DNA of 64,000 bases from contig NZ_VANS01000002.1 in NCBI RefSeq assembly GCF_005887615.1, positions 186,001 through 250,000 of the forward strand, given 5' to 3'. Position 1 is the first letter of the stretch. Every line of letters begins with the position of its first letter. The notes under the pieces were generated by a model. The model ran no database searches, was not told the DNA's origin, and saw only the letters and a program-made list of their open reading frames with translations. Origin of the DNA: Sulfitobacter sabulilitoris (GTDB lineage Bacteria; Pseudomonadota; Alphaproteobacteria; Rhodobacterales; Rhodobacteraceae). Both the position numbers and the translations under genes were made by a program. This document shows, piece after piece, positions 18,101-26,307 of this stretch.

Positions 18101-20579
18101 CGCGCGGGGCGAGCGGTCTGGTCACCTGCCGCTCGACCGGGCGGCCGGAGCCTTCGGTGACACGCACCGTGATCTGCGCCTCGATCGGCTGGCCCGGATC
18201 GTCGACCGGCGGCAGCGTCAGCGCCAGCGTCGCCGCGCCGGTGGAATCCGTCGTCGCGGGATCGAGCGGCTGTGTGCGCGGGTCGAACCGCTGATCGTGG
18301 CGACCGAAGGCGTAGCCGGGAAATTCCGCGATCGCGCGCGTGGCGACCAGGCGGACCTCGCCTTCGACGGCCAGATCGGAGGCCGGCGCACCAAAGAGAT
18401 AATCGGCCTGCACGCGCAACGGTGGGGTGTCGTCGGCCCGCAGCGGGGTATCGGTCACCGACAGGGTCAGATCCAGCCGCTCGGGCAGGAAATCCTCGAC
18501 CAGAAGGGTCCGGGAGGCCAGCGGTGGCGCATCGACGTCGGTATGAAGGTCGAGCCGCCATGTGCCGCGCGGGGCGGTTGCGCCCACGGGCAGGGCAAAG
18601 ACATGGCCACCCGCCACGCCGCGCCCGCTGTGCCGGCGGCTGTATTCGACACCATCGGGGCGTTTGAGGATCGCGGTGACGGGCAGGCCGGTGATCGCCT
18701 GCGCCTGTGCATCCCGCGCCAAAGCGGTGGCATGGATCACTTCACCCGCGCGGTAGGCCCCGCGATCGGTGGTCAGGAACATGTTGATCGGCGGGCTGGG
18801 CGGGCGCCCTTCGACGCCGCGATCCGACAGGTCGAAAGCCGGGTCGGTCAGCGGCAGAAACGCCATGTCGCTGTCGCCCTCGTCGGCCACCACCATCGCC
18901 GGGCCGGCCGCGCCCACACCACGCGCGAGGCCGGGCGGGAAACTGGCAAACCCATCGCGATCGGTGATGGCCCTGCCCAGAACCGCGTTGGCCCGCGAAA
19001 TCAGCGACACCGTCACATTTGCGCGTGGCCCCGCGTCGCCTAGTCCGCGCACCGCAACGTGAAGCCCGTCGGTGCCGAACCACGTGGCGAGGCCCAGATC
19101 CGACAGCACGAACCATTGCGTCGCGCCGGCGTCATCATTGAGGTCCACGCCCGGAAGCCGCGCCGTCAGCGCGAAAATGCCCGGCGCCTGATCCTTGAGG
19201 GCGGAGTGCAGCGGCAAGCGGGTGGTCATGTCGGCGTTCAGCGTATTTTGCACCTCTGCCGTTCCGGACCAGATTTCCTGCGCGATCTCGGTTGCGAAAA
19301 CCTCTCGCTGATAGGCCGAGAGGGGGCGCCCGAGAAAGCTGTCCTGAACGGCGCGCACGAGATTGCGATCGCTGATGCGCCACAGGGTCAGGTCGAGTGC
19401 ATCGGTGTTGACCGTCTCGACCGGAATCGCGGCCCCTGCGCCGCGCGGCAGGACAAAGGCGCGGCCGCCGAAGCGGACCAACGGCGCGCGATCGCGGACA
19501 TAGAGCGACAGCGCGGCATCCCGGCCCAGGACCTCGCCGTCGGCGGCAGGCAGTCCGGAGCGCACCGTCAGGTCATAGCGCGTGCCATGCGCGACGCCGT
19601 CGAGGCAAAGCTGCGCGTCTTGCGCGGTGACGACAAGACCCGTGTCGGGCGACCGTATGAACGGCGCGTAATCCACGCCGGCCTGGACCAGGGGGTCGGA
19701 GAATTCGATGCAGATGCGCGGCTCTGCCGCATCGTTTTCGACGCGGGTGTCGGTGATGCGAAACCCGAACTGGGCAACGGCACGGTCCAGCATCTGGCGT
19801 GTGCCGGATTGCGGTGCGATCTGCTGGGCCAATCGCAACGCGGCGATGCTGTGCCGCCCGCGGCTGGCACGTTCGAGGGCGCGCGCCATCGCGGTCAAGG
19901 CAGAGGCGCGCGAGGGCGGATCGAGCGCGCGCAGGTAGGCGTTGACCGACGCCGAGAGGGCATCGTCGGTGATCCGTCTGCGCGGGGTCGTGTCGCGACC
20001 GTCAAGCGCCAGCAGGACAGCCGCATAATCGCGCCAGTCCCGCGACAGATCCGACAGGGCCACCGCCAACCCGTGCCAGCGCAGCGCGCCTTCGGCATCG
20101 CCCGCTTGCATGCGATCACGCCCGAGCGCCCGGAGATCCGCCAGATCCAGACCGCCCGCAGGATAGCTTCGCGGCAGGCGCGCCGACTGAGCCTGCGCCG
20201 CATCGATATCGGCAGACACAAGAAACGACAAATCCGCCTGCCGCGCGGGTGCGGCGGACACGATCGCGGGGTCCGTCGCCACCCGCTGCGCAGACAGCGC
20301 ACCGGCGTAGGGTTTGCGCGCCGTGATCGCGGATTTGGGAAAGCAGGCGTTGGACCGCGTGTTGAAGGTGAAGGCCACGCAGGCCGCATCGCTTTGGCAA
20401 GCGCGGGCGCAGCCATCGAAGCCGGTGTCGAAGAGGTTGGTCAGATCCGCACCGTAGTAGTCGACGTCCTGGGTCACGACGAAACGGGTGTCCGGCACCG
20501 CGGTTTGCGACAGCGCGCCGCCCGCCCCCAAGCACAGACACACAAGGCACAGAACTCGCGAGACGGATGCAATCGACAT
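15165..20579 (-). CDS. Alpha-2-macroglobulin family protein with N-terminal PAN domain
   Basis: Periplasmic protease trap of 1804 residues. After a Sec signal peptide (about 1-25, cleavage near ALSQ) there is a cysteine-rich PAN/apple-like module (about 40-90; CARACQSDAACVAFTF, NTRSNACF), not part of E. coli YfhM. Macroglobulin-type beta domains follow, including a MG2-like 'FLTTDRGAYRAGEVIHATALAR' segment. The thioester motif is intact as GCTEQ (Cys about 1368), inside the helical thioester domain, so covalent protease capture is expected. A C-terminal receptor-binding-like domain ends the protein. No convincing lipobox was found. Start 20579 is preceded by AAGGAG. It lies upstream of and translationally coupled to pbpC. 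Confidence 0.93.
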   Translation of the reverse strand: MSIASVSRVLCLVCLCLGAGGALSQTAVPDTRFVVTQDVDYYGADLTNLFDTGFDGCARACQSDAACVAFTFNTRSNACFPKSAITARKPYAGALSAQRVATDPAIVSAAPARQADLSFLVSADIDAAQAQSARLPRSYPAGGLDLADLRALGRDRMQAGDAEGALRWHGLAVALSDLSRDWRDYAAVLLALDGRDTTPRRRITDDALSASVNAYLRALDPPSRASALTAMARALERASRGRHSIAALRLAQQIAPQSGTRQMLDRAVAQFGFRITDTRVENDAAEPRICIEFSDPLVQAGVDYAPFIRSPDTGLVVTAQDAQLCLDGVAHGTRYDLTVRSGLPAADGEVLGRDAALSLYVRDRAPLVRFGGRAFVLPRGAGAAIPVETVNTDALDLTLWRISDRNLVRAVQDSFLGRPLSAYQREVFATEIAQEIWSGTAEVQNTLNADMTTRLPLHSALKDQAPGIFALTARLPGVDLNDDAGATQWFVLSDLGLATWFGTDGLHVAVRGLGDAGPRANVTVSLISRANAVLGRAITDRDGFASFPPGLARGVGAAGPAMVVADEGDSDMAFLPLTDPAFDLSDRGVEGRPPSPPINMFLTTDRGAYRAGEVIHATALARDAQAQAITGLPVTAILKRPDGVEYSRRHSGRGVAGGHVFALPVGATAPRGTWRLDLHTDVDAPPLASRTLLVEDFLPERLDLTLSVTDTPLRADDTPPLRVQADYLFGAPASDLAVEGEVRLVATRAIAEFPGYAFGRHDQRFDPRTQPLDPATTDSTGAATLALTLPPVDDPGQPIEAQITVRVTEGSGRPVERQVTRPLAPRGPMIGIAAGFDDVLPEGATARFDLIAPGAAPMPVRWTVNRVDTRYQWYQLYGSWNWEPVTRRIRVASGEMTLGDAPQPLSVATQWGDYELVVERLGGAGYAVSSVGFSAGWYAAGDGRDTPDRLDLSLDAPDYSPGDTARLRIVARDDGVALVTVLSNAVIDRKVVQVTQGENLIPLAVTENWGTGAYVTASVLRPMNAQAGQSPARSLGLAHATVRPGIRALGVAIDAPDVVNGQQGPLRATVSVTGIAPGDTAHLTLAAVDLGILNLTGFDSPDPAGHYFGQQRLGVELRDLYGRLIDGLGGALGTVRSGGDAGDALSLQSPPPTEALMAAFSGPVTVGADGTAEVLIDRPAFNGTIRLMAVVWSQRGVGQASRDVIARDPVVVTASLPRFLAPGDDSRLLLEFAHTSDPAGDMDLSVRATGVTLDDVPARVTLPAQGTASLRLPLRAGDVGDHRIALALTAPDGTVLRKTLQVAVRANDPQSATVRRLSLAPGETFTFDANVLAGLRPGTASATLSAGPLARFDVAGLLHQLDRYPYGCTEQVTSAALPLLYLSSVAADVDKADVRRRVTAAIAEVQTRQAGNGAFGLWSARSGAFWLDAYVTDFLSRARAQGYDVPDLALATALDNLRNRVNYAPDFDRGGEDIAYALLVLAREGAAAMGDLRYYADTKRDAFGTPLAAAQVGAALAAYGDQPRADAMFRHAGAMLARPADGSGWRDDFGTPLRDAAAVLALAAEVGSSALNQQDLSQRITRAGRSLSTQEAAQVLLAAHALGQSRQGGQGLVLNGVPASGPVVQRLSGPQAAVSTLANTGAAPIDITLATFGVPIVAPPAGGYGYAIERRFFDMEGAPVTAGFAAGDRLVAVLTVTPFDAVDGRLIVDDPLPAGFEIDNPALLRSGDIGALDWLNPAAAEHAEFRSDRFVAAVDHRGDAPFQLAYVLRAVTPGDYHQPAAMVQDMYRPEYRALTATGRVIVQR

Positions 20580-20610
20580 GACGGTCTCCTTGGGCAAAGG
20601 GCCAGCGTGA

Positions 20611-20654
20611 CACGAGCTCTCGTGATCTGGCAATATCTCATCTTGCCGTGAGAG
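20611..20654. promoter_or_regulatory. Clustered inverted repeats in the a2M/histidine-kinase spacer
   Basis: Two inverted repeats lie side by side between divergent starts. CACGAG-CT-CTCGTG occupies 20611-20624. GGCAA (20629-20633) and TTGCC (20643-20647) are spaced 9 bp apart. The position, 32-75 bp upstream of the a2M start, suits an operator for that operon. Inferred from symmetry alone. Confidence 0.35.
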
Positions 20655-20662
20655 ACCTGCGT

Positions 20663-20677
20663 TTAATCAGATGTTCA
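20663..20677 (+). promoter_or_regulatory. CtrA-like box before hybrid histidine kinase
   Basis: TTAA-TCAGATG-TTCA matches the alphaproteobacterial CtrA site TTAA-N7-TTAA at 7 of 8 positions and lies 56 bp before the kinase start. In Rhodobacterales the CtrA phosphorelay is known to control motility genes, so the kinase may belong to that regulon. Confidence 0.45.
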
Positions 20678-20732
20678 CACGGCGACCCGATGATGCCGTT
20701 CACGCCGACCCAGACCATCGAGGGAGCCGAGG

Positions 20733-22952
20733 ATGAGCCTTGTCGAGAGATTGGCGGAAGAGACCCGTCGCAGGCAACAGGCCGAGCTTATGCTGGCCGA
20801 GCAGGAGGCAAAGCTCGATGCCGCGCGTCGGCGGCAGGCCCGGACCGACGCAAGGGTGGCAGACCTCGGGGCGGAAAACCTGCGGCTGACCTGCGCGCTT
20901 ACGGCGCAGCGCGACAGGATCGGCCTGGTCGAAAGGCAGTTCATGCATGCGGTCGAAGCGCTCAGGGCCGGATTTGCGCTGTTCGATTCCGACCTGAAAC
21001 TCGTCATGCGGAACCAGGCTTATCTTTCGGGTTTTCACAATCCTGACCTGATCAAGCCCGGAATAAGTTACAAGGAGGTCCTGCAGATCGTCGTGGACGA
21101 ACGCCGCATCGACCCAGACGAGGGGCCGCAGGACGAATGGCGCGACAGGATGTTCGCCCGGCTTGAAAGCGACGATCCGCAGGAAGTCATCGTCAAGCAG
21201 AGCAACGGCCAGTACATCAAGGTGATCGACCGGCGCGGCCTTGGCGGAGAAGTGGTTTCGCTGCTGATGGATGTCACCGCCGACGTTCAGCACGCCAACG
21301 ACCTCAAGGATGCACGGATGCTGGCCGAAAGCGCAAGTCGCGCCAAGTCGACGTTTCTTGCCAACATGAGCCACGAAATCCGCACCCCGATGAATGGTGT
21401 CGTCGGCATGGCCGAGGTGCTGAGCGAGACCGACCTGACCGAGGAACAGCGGCTTTACACCGATACGATCCGCAACTCCGGCGAGGCCCTTCTGACGATC
21501 ATCAATCAGGTGCTCGACTTATCGAAAATCGAAGCCGACAGGATGGTGCTGCGTCACGAACCGCTCGACCTCAAGCAGATCGTGCGCGAAGTGATCATGC
21601 TGGCGCAGCCCACCGCATCCGCGAAAGGTCTGGCGGTGACGATGGACTTCGATCCGCTTTTGGCGACGGATTATACGGGCGATGCCGGCCGGGTGCGTCA
21701 GGTTCTGACGAATCTGGTCGGCAATGCCGTCAAATTCACATCCAGGGGTCACGTGAGCGTTCGCGTGACGGGCGAGCCCGACGCCAAAGCGGGAACCGTT
21801 GCGCTGAGTATCAGCGTGGCGGACACTGGAATTGGCATACCCGATTACATGATCGACACGGTTTTCGCGGAATTCACGCAGGTCGAAAACGATCGCAACC
21901 GCCAGTTTGACGGCACCGGCCTTGGGTTGGCCATCAGCCGCAAGCTGGTCGATATGATGGGCGGGCGCATCAGCGTGACATCCCAGGAAGATGTCGGATC
22001 GACCTTCGGCTTGGATCTGACCCTGCCCGTGGCGGCGGGCAAGTCGGCCCCGGTCGTCTTGCGGCCCGATCGTCTGCGCCATGTCCTGCTGGTGGATTCG
22101 CTTGAAGCCTCGCGCGCGACGCTGCACGGCCATCTGGAACGCGTCGGCGTGCGGGTCACGTCCCATGACACGGCGTCCTCCGCCATGGACGACCTGGGCC
22201 CGCACATCGACCTGGTTCTGATCGATCACAGTCCTCCCGCGCTTGATGGTCTGGCGCTTTTGCGACGGGTGCAGGCCGCCGGCCATCACATGCCCGTTTT
22301 CGTGTTCACCAGCGAACCCAATGCCGCGCCAAACGGCCGTGCGGATGTGCCCAAACCTGTCTTGCTGCGCCAGCCGGTCGAGCTTGCCTGTGTTTTCGAC
22401 AAGTTCTCGGCGGCCCTGCCGGTGGTTGATCCGCCGGTTCCTGTACCGCTGCCGCCGGCGAACCCGCCCGTGGCATACGCAAGGCCGATCCCAGACGATC
22501 AGCCGCGCCGCCGGATGCGGGTCCTGACAGCCGAGGACAACGCCACCAACCAATTGGTGTTCCGCAAGATGGTCAAGGATCTCGACATCGATCTGACCTT
22601 TGCCGACAATGGCGTCAAGGCGGTCCAGGTGTATCAGGCAAGCGCGCCCGATCTGGTGTTCATGGACATCTGCATGCCCCGTCTGGACGGCAAGACCGCC
22701 ACGCGAATCATCCGAAAGATCGAATCCGGCACCGGCGTGCACGTGCCCATCGTCGCACTGACCGCACACACCGGAACGGACGAGGCGGATGCCATCCTCG
22801 AAACCGGTCTGGACCACTATCTGTCAAAACCGTTGCGCAAGGCGCTGATCATCGAACATATCCTGAGTGCCTGCCCGGTGGATGCGCTGGACCCCCGGAA
22901 CGGCGCATCGGCGTCAGGTCGTGGGGTACGGGCGCACAAAGACCAGCGTTGA
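20733..22952 (+). CDS. Hybrid sensor histidine kinase with two receiver domains
   Basis: Cytosolic signalling protein of 739 residues with no membrane segment. An N-terminal coiled coil (about 1-70, rich in E/R/Q) is followed by a PAS-like domain (about 75-185; [19 protein letters not shown]). Next come HisKA with [10 protein letters not shown] (H214) and a HATPase domain with N-box [18 protein letters not shown] and [13 protein letters not shown]. Receiver 1 (about 450-560) is partly degenerate: only one acidic residue in LLVDS, although LIDHS, Thr and Lys remain. Receiver 2 is complete (AEDN, D645 in [14 protein letters not shown]). No Hpt domain is present, so a separate Hpt protein is expected. 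Its 3' end overlaps yaaA (opposite strand) by 39 bp. Confidence 0.93.
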   Translation: MSLVERLAEETRRRQQAELMLAEQEAKLDAARRRQARTDARVADLGAENLRLTCALTAQRDRIGLVERQFMHAVEALRAGFALFDSDLKLVMRNQAYLSGFHNPDLIKPGISYKEVLQIVVDERRIDPDEGPQDEWRDRMFARLESDDPQEVIVKQSNGQYIKVIDRRGLGGEVVSLLMDVTADVQHANDLKDARMLAESASRAKSTFLANMSHEIRTPMNGVVGMAEVLSETDLTEEQRLYTDTIRNSGEALLTIINQVLDLSKIEADRMVLRHEPLDLKQIVREVIMLAQPTASAKGLAVTMDFDPLLATDYTGDAGRVRQVLTNLVGNAVKFTSRGHVSVRVTGEPDAKAGTVALSISVADTGIGIPDYMIDTVFAEFTQVENDRNRQFDGTGLGLAISRKLVDMMGGRISVTSQEDVGSTFGLDLTLPVAAGKSAPVVLRPDRLRHVLLVDSLEASRATLHGHLERVGVRVTSHDTASSAMDDLGPHIDLVLIDHSPPALDGLALLRRVQAAGHHMPVFVFTSEPNAAPNGRADVPKPVLLRQPVELACVFDKFSAALPVVDPPVPVPLPPANPPVAYARPIPDDQPRRRMRVLTAEDNATNQLVFRKMVKDLDIDLTFADNGVKAVQVYQASAPDLVFMDICMPRLDGKTATRIIRKIESGTGVHVPIVALTAHTGTDEADAILETGLDHYLSKPLRKALIIEHILSACPVDALDPRNGASASGRGVRAHKDQR

Positions 22953-23693
22953 TGCGTCGGACTGATCCGGCTGCCAGGCATAGCCACCCGTGTCGAAGTC
23001 GCGCAGTCCCTCCACGTCGGCCACCCTGTTCCGGATGATGAACCGGGCCATCGCGCCGCGGGCCTTTTTCGCGAAGAAACTGACGATCTTGGGGGGCTTG
23101 CCGTCGCCCTTGTCTTCCTTGAAGACCGGCGTCACGACCCGGGGGACAAGCGTCTTGGGGGCCACCGCGCCGAAATATTCCTGGCTGGCGCAATTGACCA
23201 GCGTATCGGTGCCCAGCGCCTTGGCCCGCGCGCTCAACGCCCTGCTCAAATCGTCACCCCAGTAATCGTAGAGGCTGCTGCCGCGGCGGGTTTTCAGACG
23301 GCTGCCCATCTCAAGGCGATAGGGCTGGATCGCGTCCAGAGGGCGCAGCAGGCCATAGAGACCAGACAGGATGCGCAGATGATCCTGCGCCCAGTCGAGC
23401 TCATCGGCATCTAGGGTCTGGGCCTCGAGCCCCTGGTACGTGTCGCCCGCGAAGGCCAGGGCAGCGGGCCGGGTCGCCTCTTCCGTGGGCGCCGCCTCGA
23501 AGCTGGCGAAACGGTCACGGTTGAGCCGGGCCAGATCATCGCTGAGATCCATCAGGCCCTTCAGCTTGGTCAGGGTCAGGTTGCGGGCGGTCTTGACCAG
23601 ACGCACGGCGTCTTCCTGAAAATCGGGGTCCGTCGTCGTTACGTCCCGCGCCGCCCAGTCGAGCCGTTTCGCGGGTGAAATCACCACAAGCAT
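22914..23693 (-). CDS. yaaA: YaaA family peroxide-stress protein
   Basis: Protein of 259 residues that in E. coli lowers free intracellular iron during H2O2 stress and binds DNA. Family features are the N-terminal MLVVISPAKRLDW, 'GDTYQGLEAQTL', 'LRILSGLYGLLRPLD' and 'PYRLEMGSRLKTRRGSSLYDYWG', then VNCASQEYF and 'SFFAKKARGAMARFII'. Start 23693 follows GAAGGA at good spacing and matches the usual family start; the frame is open much further upstream into recQ, but that part is a shadow. Its last 39 bp overlap the histidine kinase end. Confidence 0.95.
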   Translation of the reverse strand: MLVVISPAKRLDWAARDVTTTDPDFQEDAVRLVKTARNLTLTKLKGLMDLSDDLARLNRDRFASFEAAPTEEATRPAALAFAGDTYQGLEAQTLDADELDWAQDHLRILSGLYGLLRPLDAIQPYRLEMGSRLKTRRGSSLYDYWGDDLSRALSARAKALGTDTLVNCASQEYFGAVAPKTLVPRVVTPVFKEDKGDGKPPKIVSFFAKKARGAMARFIIRNRVADVEGLRDFDTGGYAWQPDQSDASTLVFVRPYPTT

Positions 23694-23724
23694 GCTGCCA
23701 TCCTTCGTTCGTTTGACCAAGGAC

Positions 23725-25770
23725 CTAGCCCGCCTCGCGCAGGACGTCCAGAAAGGCGGGCCCGAAACGCTGCGCCCGTTTGTCGCCCAACAGCCGTTCC
23801 ATCGCCGCATCGTCGCCCGGTTTGGACTGGGCGACCTTGGCCAGCAGAGACGCCGAACAGCTGAGCGGTTTGGCCGTGCCATCCATCCCCCGCGCCAGAT
23901 CGGCCTGCACGGCAAGCAGGCGATCGAACAGCGTGCCTGTCTCGCGGCCCGCGAGCTTGCGGCGCGTGGGATGCATCTGGGCCGCCTCGCCGGTGATCAC
24001 CTCAAGGAACGCGCTCCCGTAGCTTTCCAGCTTTTTCGCGCCGATACCGCCGATCCGCGCCATATCGTCCAGCGTCCGGGGCCGGGTTTCCGCCATTTCG
24101 ATCAGGGTGCGGTCCGTAAAGATGATATAGGCCGGCACCTTTGCCGCCTCGGCCAGCGCACGGCGTTTCGCCTTGAGCGCCGAGAGCAGCGGCGCATCCT
24201 CCTCCGACACCATCGCCTTGACCGCCGGACGCCGGTTGTCGGCTGCCGCCGCGATGCTGTCGCGCCGCAGGGATATCGTGGTCTCGCCCCGCAACAGCGG
24301 CAACGCCGCATCGGTCATCCGCAACGCGCCATGGCGTTCGGGGTCGGGGCGCACAAGATCGTGGCCCATCATCTGCCGGAACACCGCCTGCCATTGCCGG
24401 CGGTCGTACTCGGTCCCGACGCCATAGGTCGGCAGACCGGCGTGGCCATGCTGCCGGATCTTGTCGGTCTCGTTGCCGGTCAAGACGTCGATGAGGTGCC
24501 CCGCGCCGAACCGCTCATCGGTGCGCAATATGGCCGACAGCGCCTTGCGCACCGCCGTCGTCCCGTCAAAGACCTCGGCCGGGGTGTCGCAAAGATCGCA
24601 ACGGCCACAGGTGATCTCGGTCTCGTCAAAGTAGCCGAGCAATGTCTTGCGGCGACACTCCAGGGCTTCGGCCAGACCCAGAAGCGCGTTCAATCGCGCG
24701 TGATCCGCCGCGCGTCGCTCTGGCGGGGCGAGGCCTTCGTCGATCTGGCTGCGGCGCAGGCGAATGTCCTCGGGCCCGAACAGCGTCAGCGTCTCTGCGG
24801 GCGCACCGTCGCGGCCCGCACGCCCGATCTCCTGGTAGTAGGCCTCGATCGATTTCGGCAGATCGGCATGCGCGACCCAGCGAATGTCGGGCTTGTCGAT
24901 CCCCATGCCAAAGGCGACCGTGGCCACCACGATCAACCCGTCCTCCTGCTGGAACCGACGTTCGGCCTGGCGCCGGTCCGCGGCCTCCATGCCACCGTGG
25001 TAATGCATCGCCTCGTGCCCCGCGTCGCGCAGCGCGCCCGCGATCCCTTCCGTCTTCGCCCGGGTGCCGCAATACACGATGCCCGACTGCCCCTTGCGCG
25101 CCGAGGCGAAAGACAGGATCTGGCTGCGCGGGCTGTTCTTGGTGGAAAAGGCAAGATGGATGTTGGGCCGATCGAAGCCGCGCAGAAACGCGGTGGGCGG
25201 CGTTCCGTCGAACAGCTTCTGGACGATCTCGGCCTGGGTTTCGGCATCCGCCGTGGCGGTAAAGGCCGCCAGCGGCACCCCCAGGCTGCGCCGCAATTCA
25301 CCGATCCTCAGGTAATCTGGCCGGAAATCATGACCCCACTGGCTGACGCAATGCGCCTCGTCCACCGCGATCAGCCGCACGTTGGACCGTCGCAGCAACC
25401 CCATGGCGGCACCGGCGGCCAACCGCTCGGGCGCCATGTAAAGCAGTTTGAGCGTGCCCGCCTCCAGCGCCTGGAACACGGCATCGGTCTCTTCGGGGGT
25501 GTTGCCGGAGGTCAGCGCGCCCGCGGCCACGCCCACTTCCTGCAAGCTGCGCACCTGGTCGCGCATCAATGCGATCAAGGGCGAGATCACGACCGTCACG
25601 CCATCGCGCATCAGGGCCGGTAACTGGAAACACAGGGATTTGCCGCCGCCGGTGGGCATGATGGCCAGCACGTTCTCGCCGGCGGTCACGGCTTCGACGA
25701 TCTCTTGCTGGCCCGGACGAAAGGCGTCAAAGCCGAAAACGTCACGTAACAGCGTGGCAGCGCCTGTCAT
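23725..25770 (-). CDS. recQ: ATP-dependent DNA helicase RecQ
   Basis: 3'-5' DNA helicase of 681 residues in the RecF recombination and replication-restart pathways. Superfamily 2 motifs are complete: Walker A PTGGGKS (39-45), DEAH box VDEAHCVSQWGHDFRP (about 137), motif III TATAD and motif VI QEIGRAGRDG. The RQC zinc site (about 378-403) shows CGRCDLC with an upstream cysteine in ECRRK. The C-terminal HRDC domain begins near 515 (LLSALKAKRRALAEAAKVPAYIIF). The stop lies 31 bp before the yaaA start, so the genes are probably co-transcribed. Confidence 0.97.
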   Translation of the reverse strand: MTGAATLLRDVFGFDAFRPGQQEIVEAVTAGENVLAIMPTGGGKSLCFQLPALMRDGVTVVISPLIALMRDQVRSLQEVGVAAGALTSGNTPEETDAVFQALEAGTLKLLYMAPERLAAGAAMGLLRRSNVRLIAVDEAHCVSQWGHDFRPDYLRIGELRRSLGVPLAAFTATADAETQAEIVQKLFDGTPPTAFLRGFDRPNIHLAFSTKNSPRSQILSFASARKGQSGIVYCGTRAKTEGIAGALRDAGHEAMHYHGGMEAADRRQAERRFQQEDGLIVVATVAFGMGIDKPDIRWVAHADLPKSIEAYYQEIGRAGRDGAPAETLTLFGPEDIRLRRSQIDEGLAPPERRAADHARLNALLGLAEALECRRKTLLGYFDETEITCGRCDLCDTPAEVFDGTTAVRKALSAILRTDERFGAGHLIDVLTGNETDKIRQHGHAGLPTYGVGTEYDRRQWQAVFRQMMGHDLVRPDPERHGALRMTDAALPLLRGETTISLRRDSIAAAADNRRPAVKAMVSEEDAPLLSALKAKRRALAEAAKVPAYIIFTDRTLIEMAETRPRTLDDMARIGGIGAKKLESYGSAFLEVITGEAAQMHPTRRKLAGRETGTLFDRLLAVQADLARGMDGTAKPLSCSASLLAKVAQSKPGDDAAMERLLGDKRAQRFGPAFLDVLREAG

Positions 25771-25845
25771 GCGGGGATCCTGTCAATTCATCTGCTCTTT
25801 TGCGGCAGATTCCCACACTCGCAATGGGTGGACAAGTCCCCTGTC

Positions 25846-25877
25846 TTCTTTGGGGCGAAAATACTCCCGCCGGAGGC
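25846..25877. repeat. REP-like intergenic motif, copy 1
   Basis: The string 'tcttctttggggcgaaaatactcc' followed by CGCCGGAGGC contains the small dyad CTCC-CGCC-GGAG. A related copy lies at 31731-31765 after arfB (TTCTTCTGGCCCGAAGA then CCTCC-GCC-GGAGG). Both copies are intergenic, so this is probably a dispersed palindromic repeat. Homologous strings are common between genes in Rhodobacterales as I recall them. Confidence 0.45.
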
Positions 25878-25893
25878 ATCCAAGGCATCTTGC

Positions 25894-26181
25894 CTACATG
25901 AACAGCATGTAATTGTTGACCAGGATGATCCGCAGCGCCGCCACCGCCAGCAACACCACCAACGGCGCCAGGTCAAGGCCGCCCATCTGCGGCAGGAACT
26001 GCCGCACCCGGCCATAGATCGGCTCCAGCAATCTGTTCAGTCCGTCCCAGATCTGCGCGACCAGCGGCTGGCGCAGATTGAGCACCTGAAAGTTGATCAG
26101 CCATGACATGATCACATGCGCAATGATGATGAACCACACGACGTTCAGGACAAGCATCAGGATTTGGAACAGTGATTGCAT
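25894..26181 (-). CDS. YggT family membrane protein
   Basis: Small inner-membrane protein of 95 residues with two hydrophobic segments (about 5-27 and 70-92). The connecting loop carries the family signature 'NFQVLNLRQPLVAQIWDGLNRLLEPIYGRVRQFLP'. YggT proteins have been tied to osmotic tolerance and, in other lineages, to membrane or division factors, but the molecular job is unsettled. The frame begins MQSLFQILMLVLNVVW. It is a single gene on the minus strand, divergent from the thioesterase gene across 126 bp. Confidence 0.92.
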   Translation of the reverse strand: MQSLFQILMLVLNVVWFIIIAHVIMSWLINFQVLNLRQPLVAQIWDGLNRLLEPIYGRVRQFLPQMGGLDLAPLVVLLAVAALRIILVNNYMLFM

Positions 26182-26307
26182 GGCAGGGCCCTTTCTTTGC
26201 GTTGCCTGTCAGTTAAGCGCGCGCATGCCAAAGGGCAAGTGTCGTGGCGTCGTGGTTGACCTTGCCCGGCCCGGCCCCATCTCCGCCATATCCAAAGGAG
26301 AGATCCG

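Noticed and set aside
19059-20651. Long plus-strand open frame opposite the alpha-2-macroglobulin gene
   Set aside because: Arg/His-rich composition and lack of any family features; it mirrors a real gene with strong domain evidence, as is common at high GC.
23692-25623. 643-codon plus-strand open frame opposite recQ
   Set aside because: Low-complexity Arg/Gln/Gly-rich translation with no ribosome binding site; recQ motifs on the other strand are complete.
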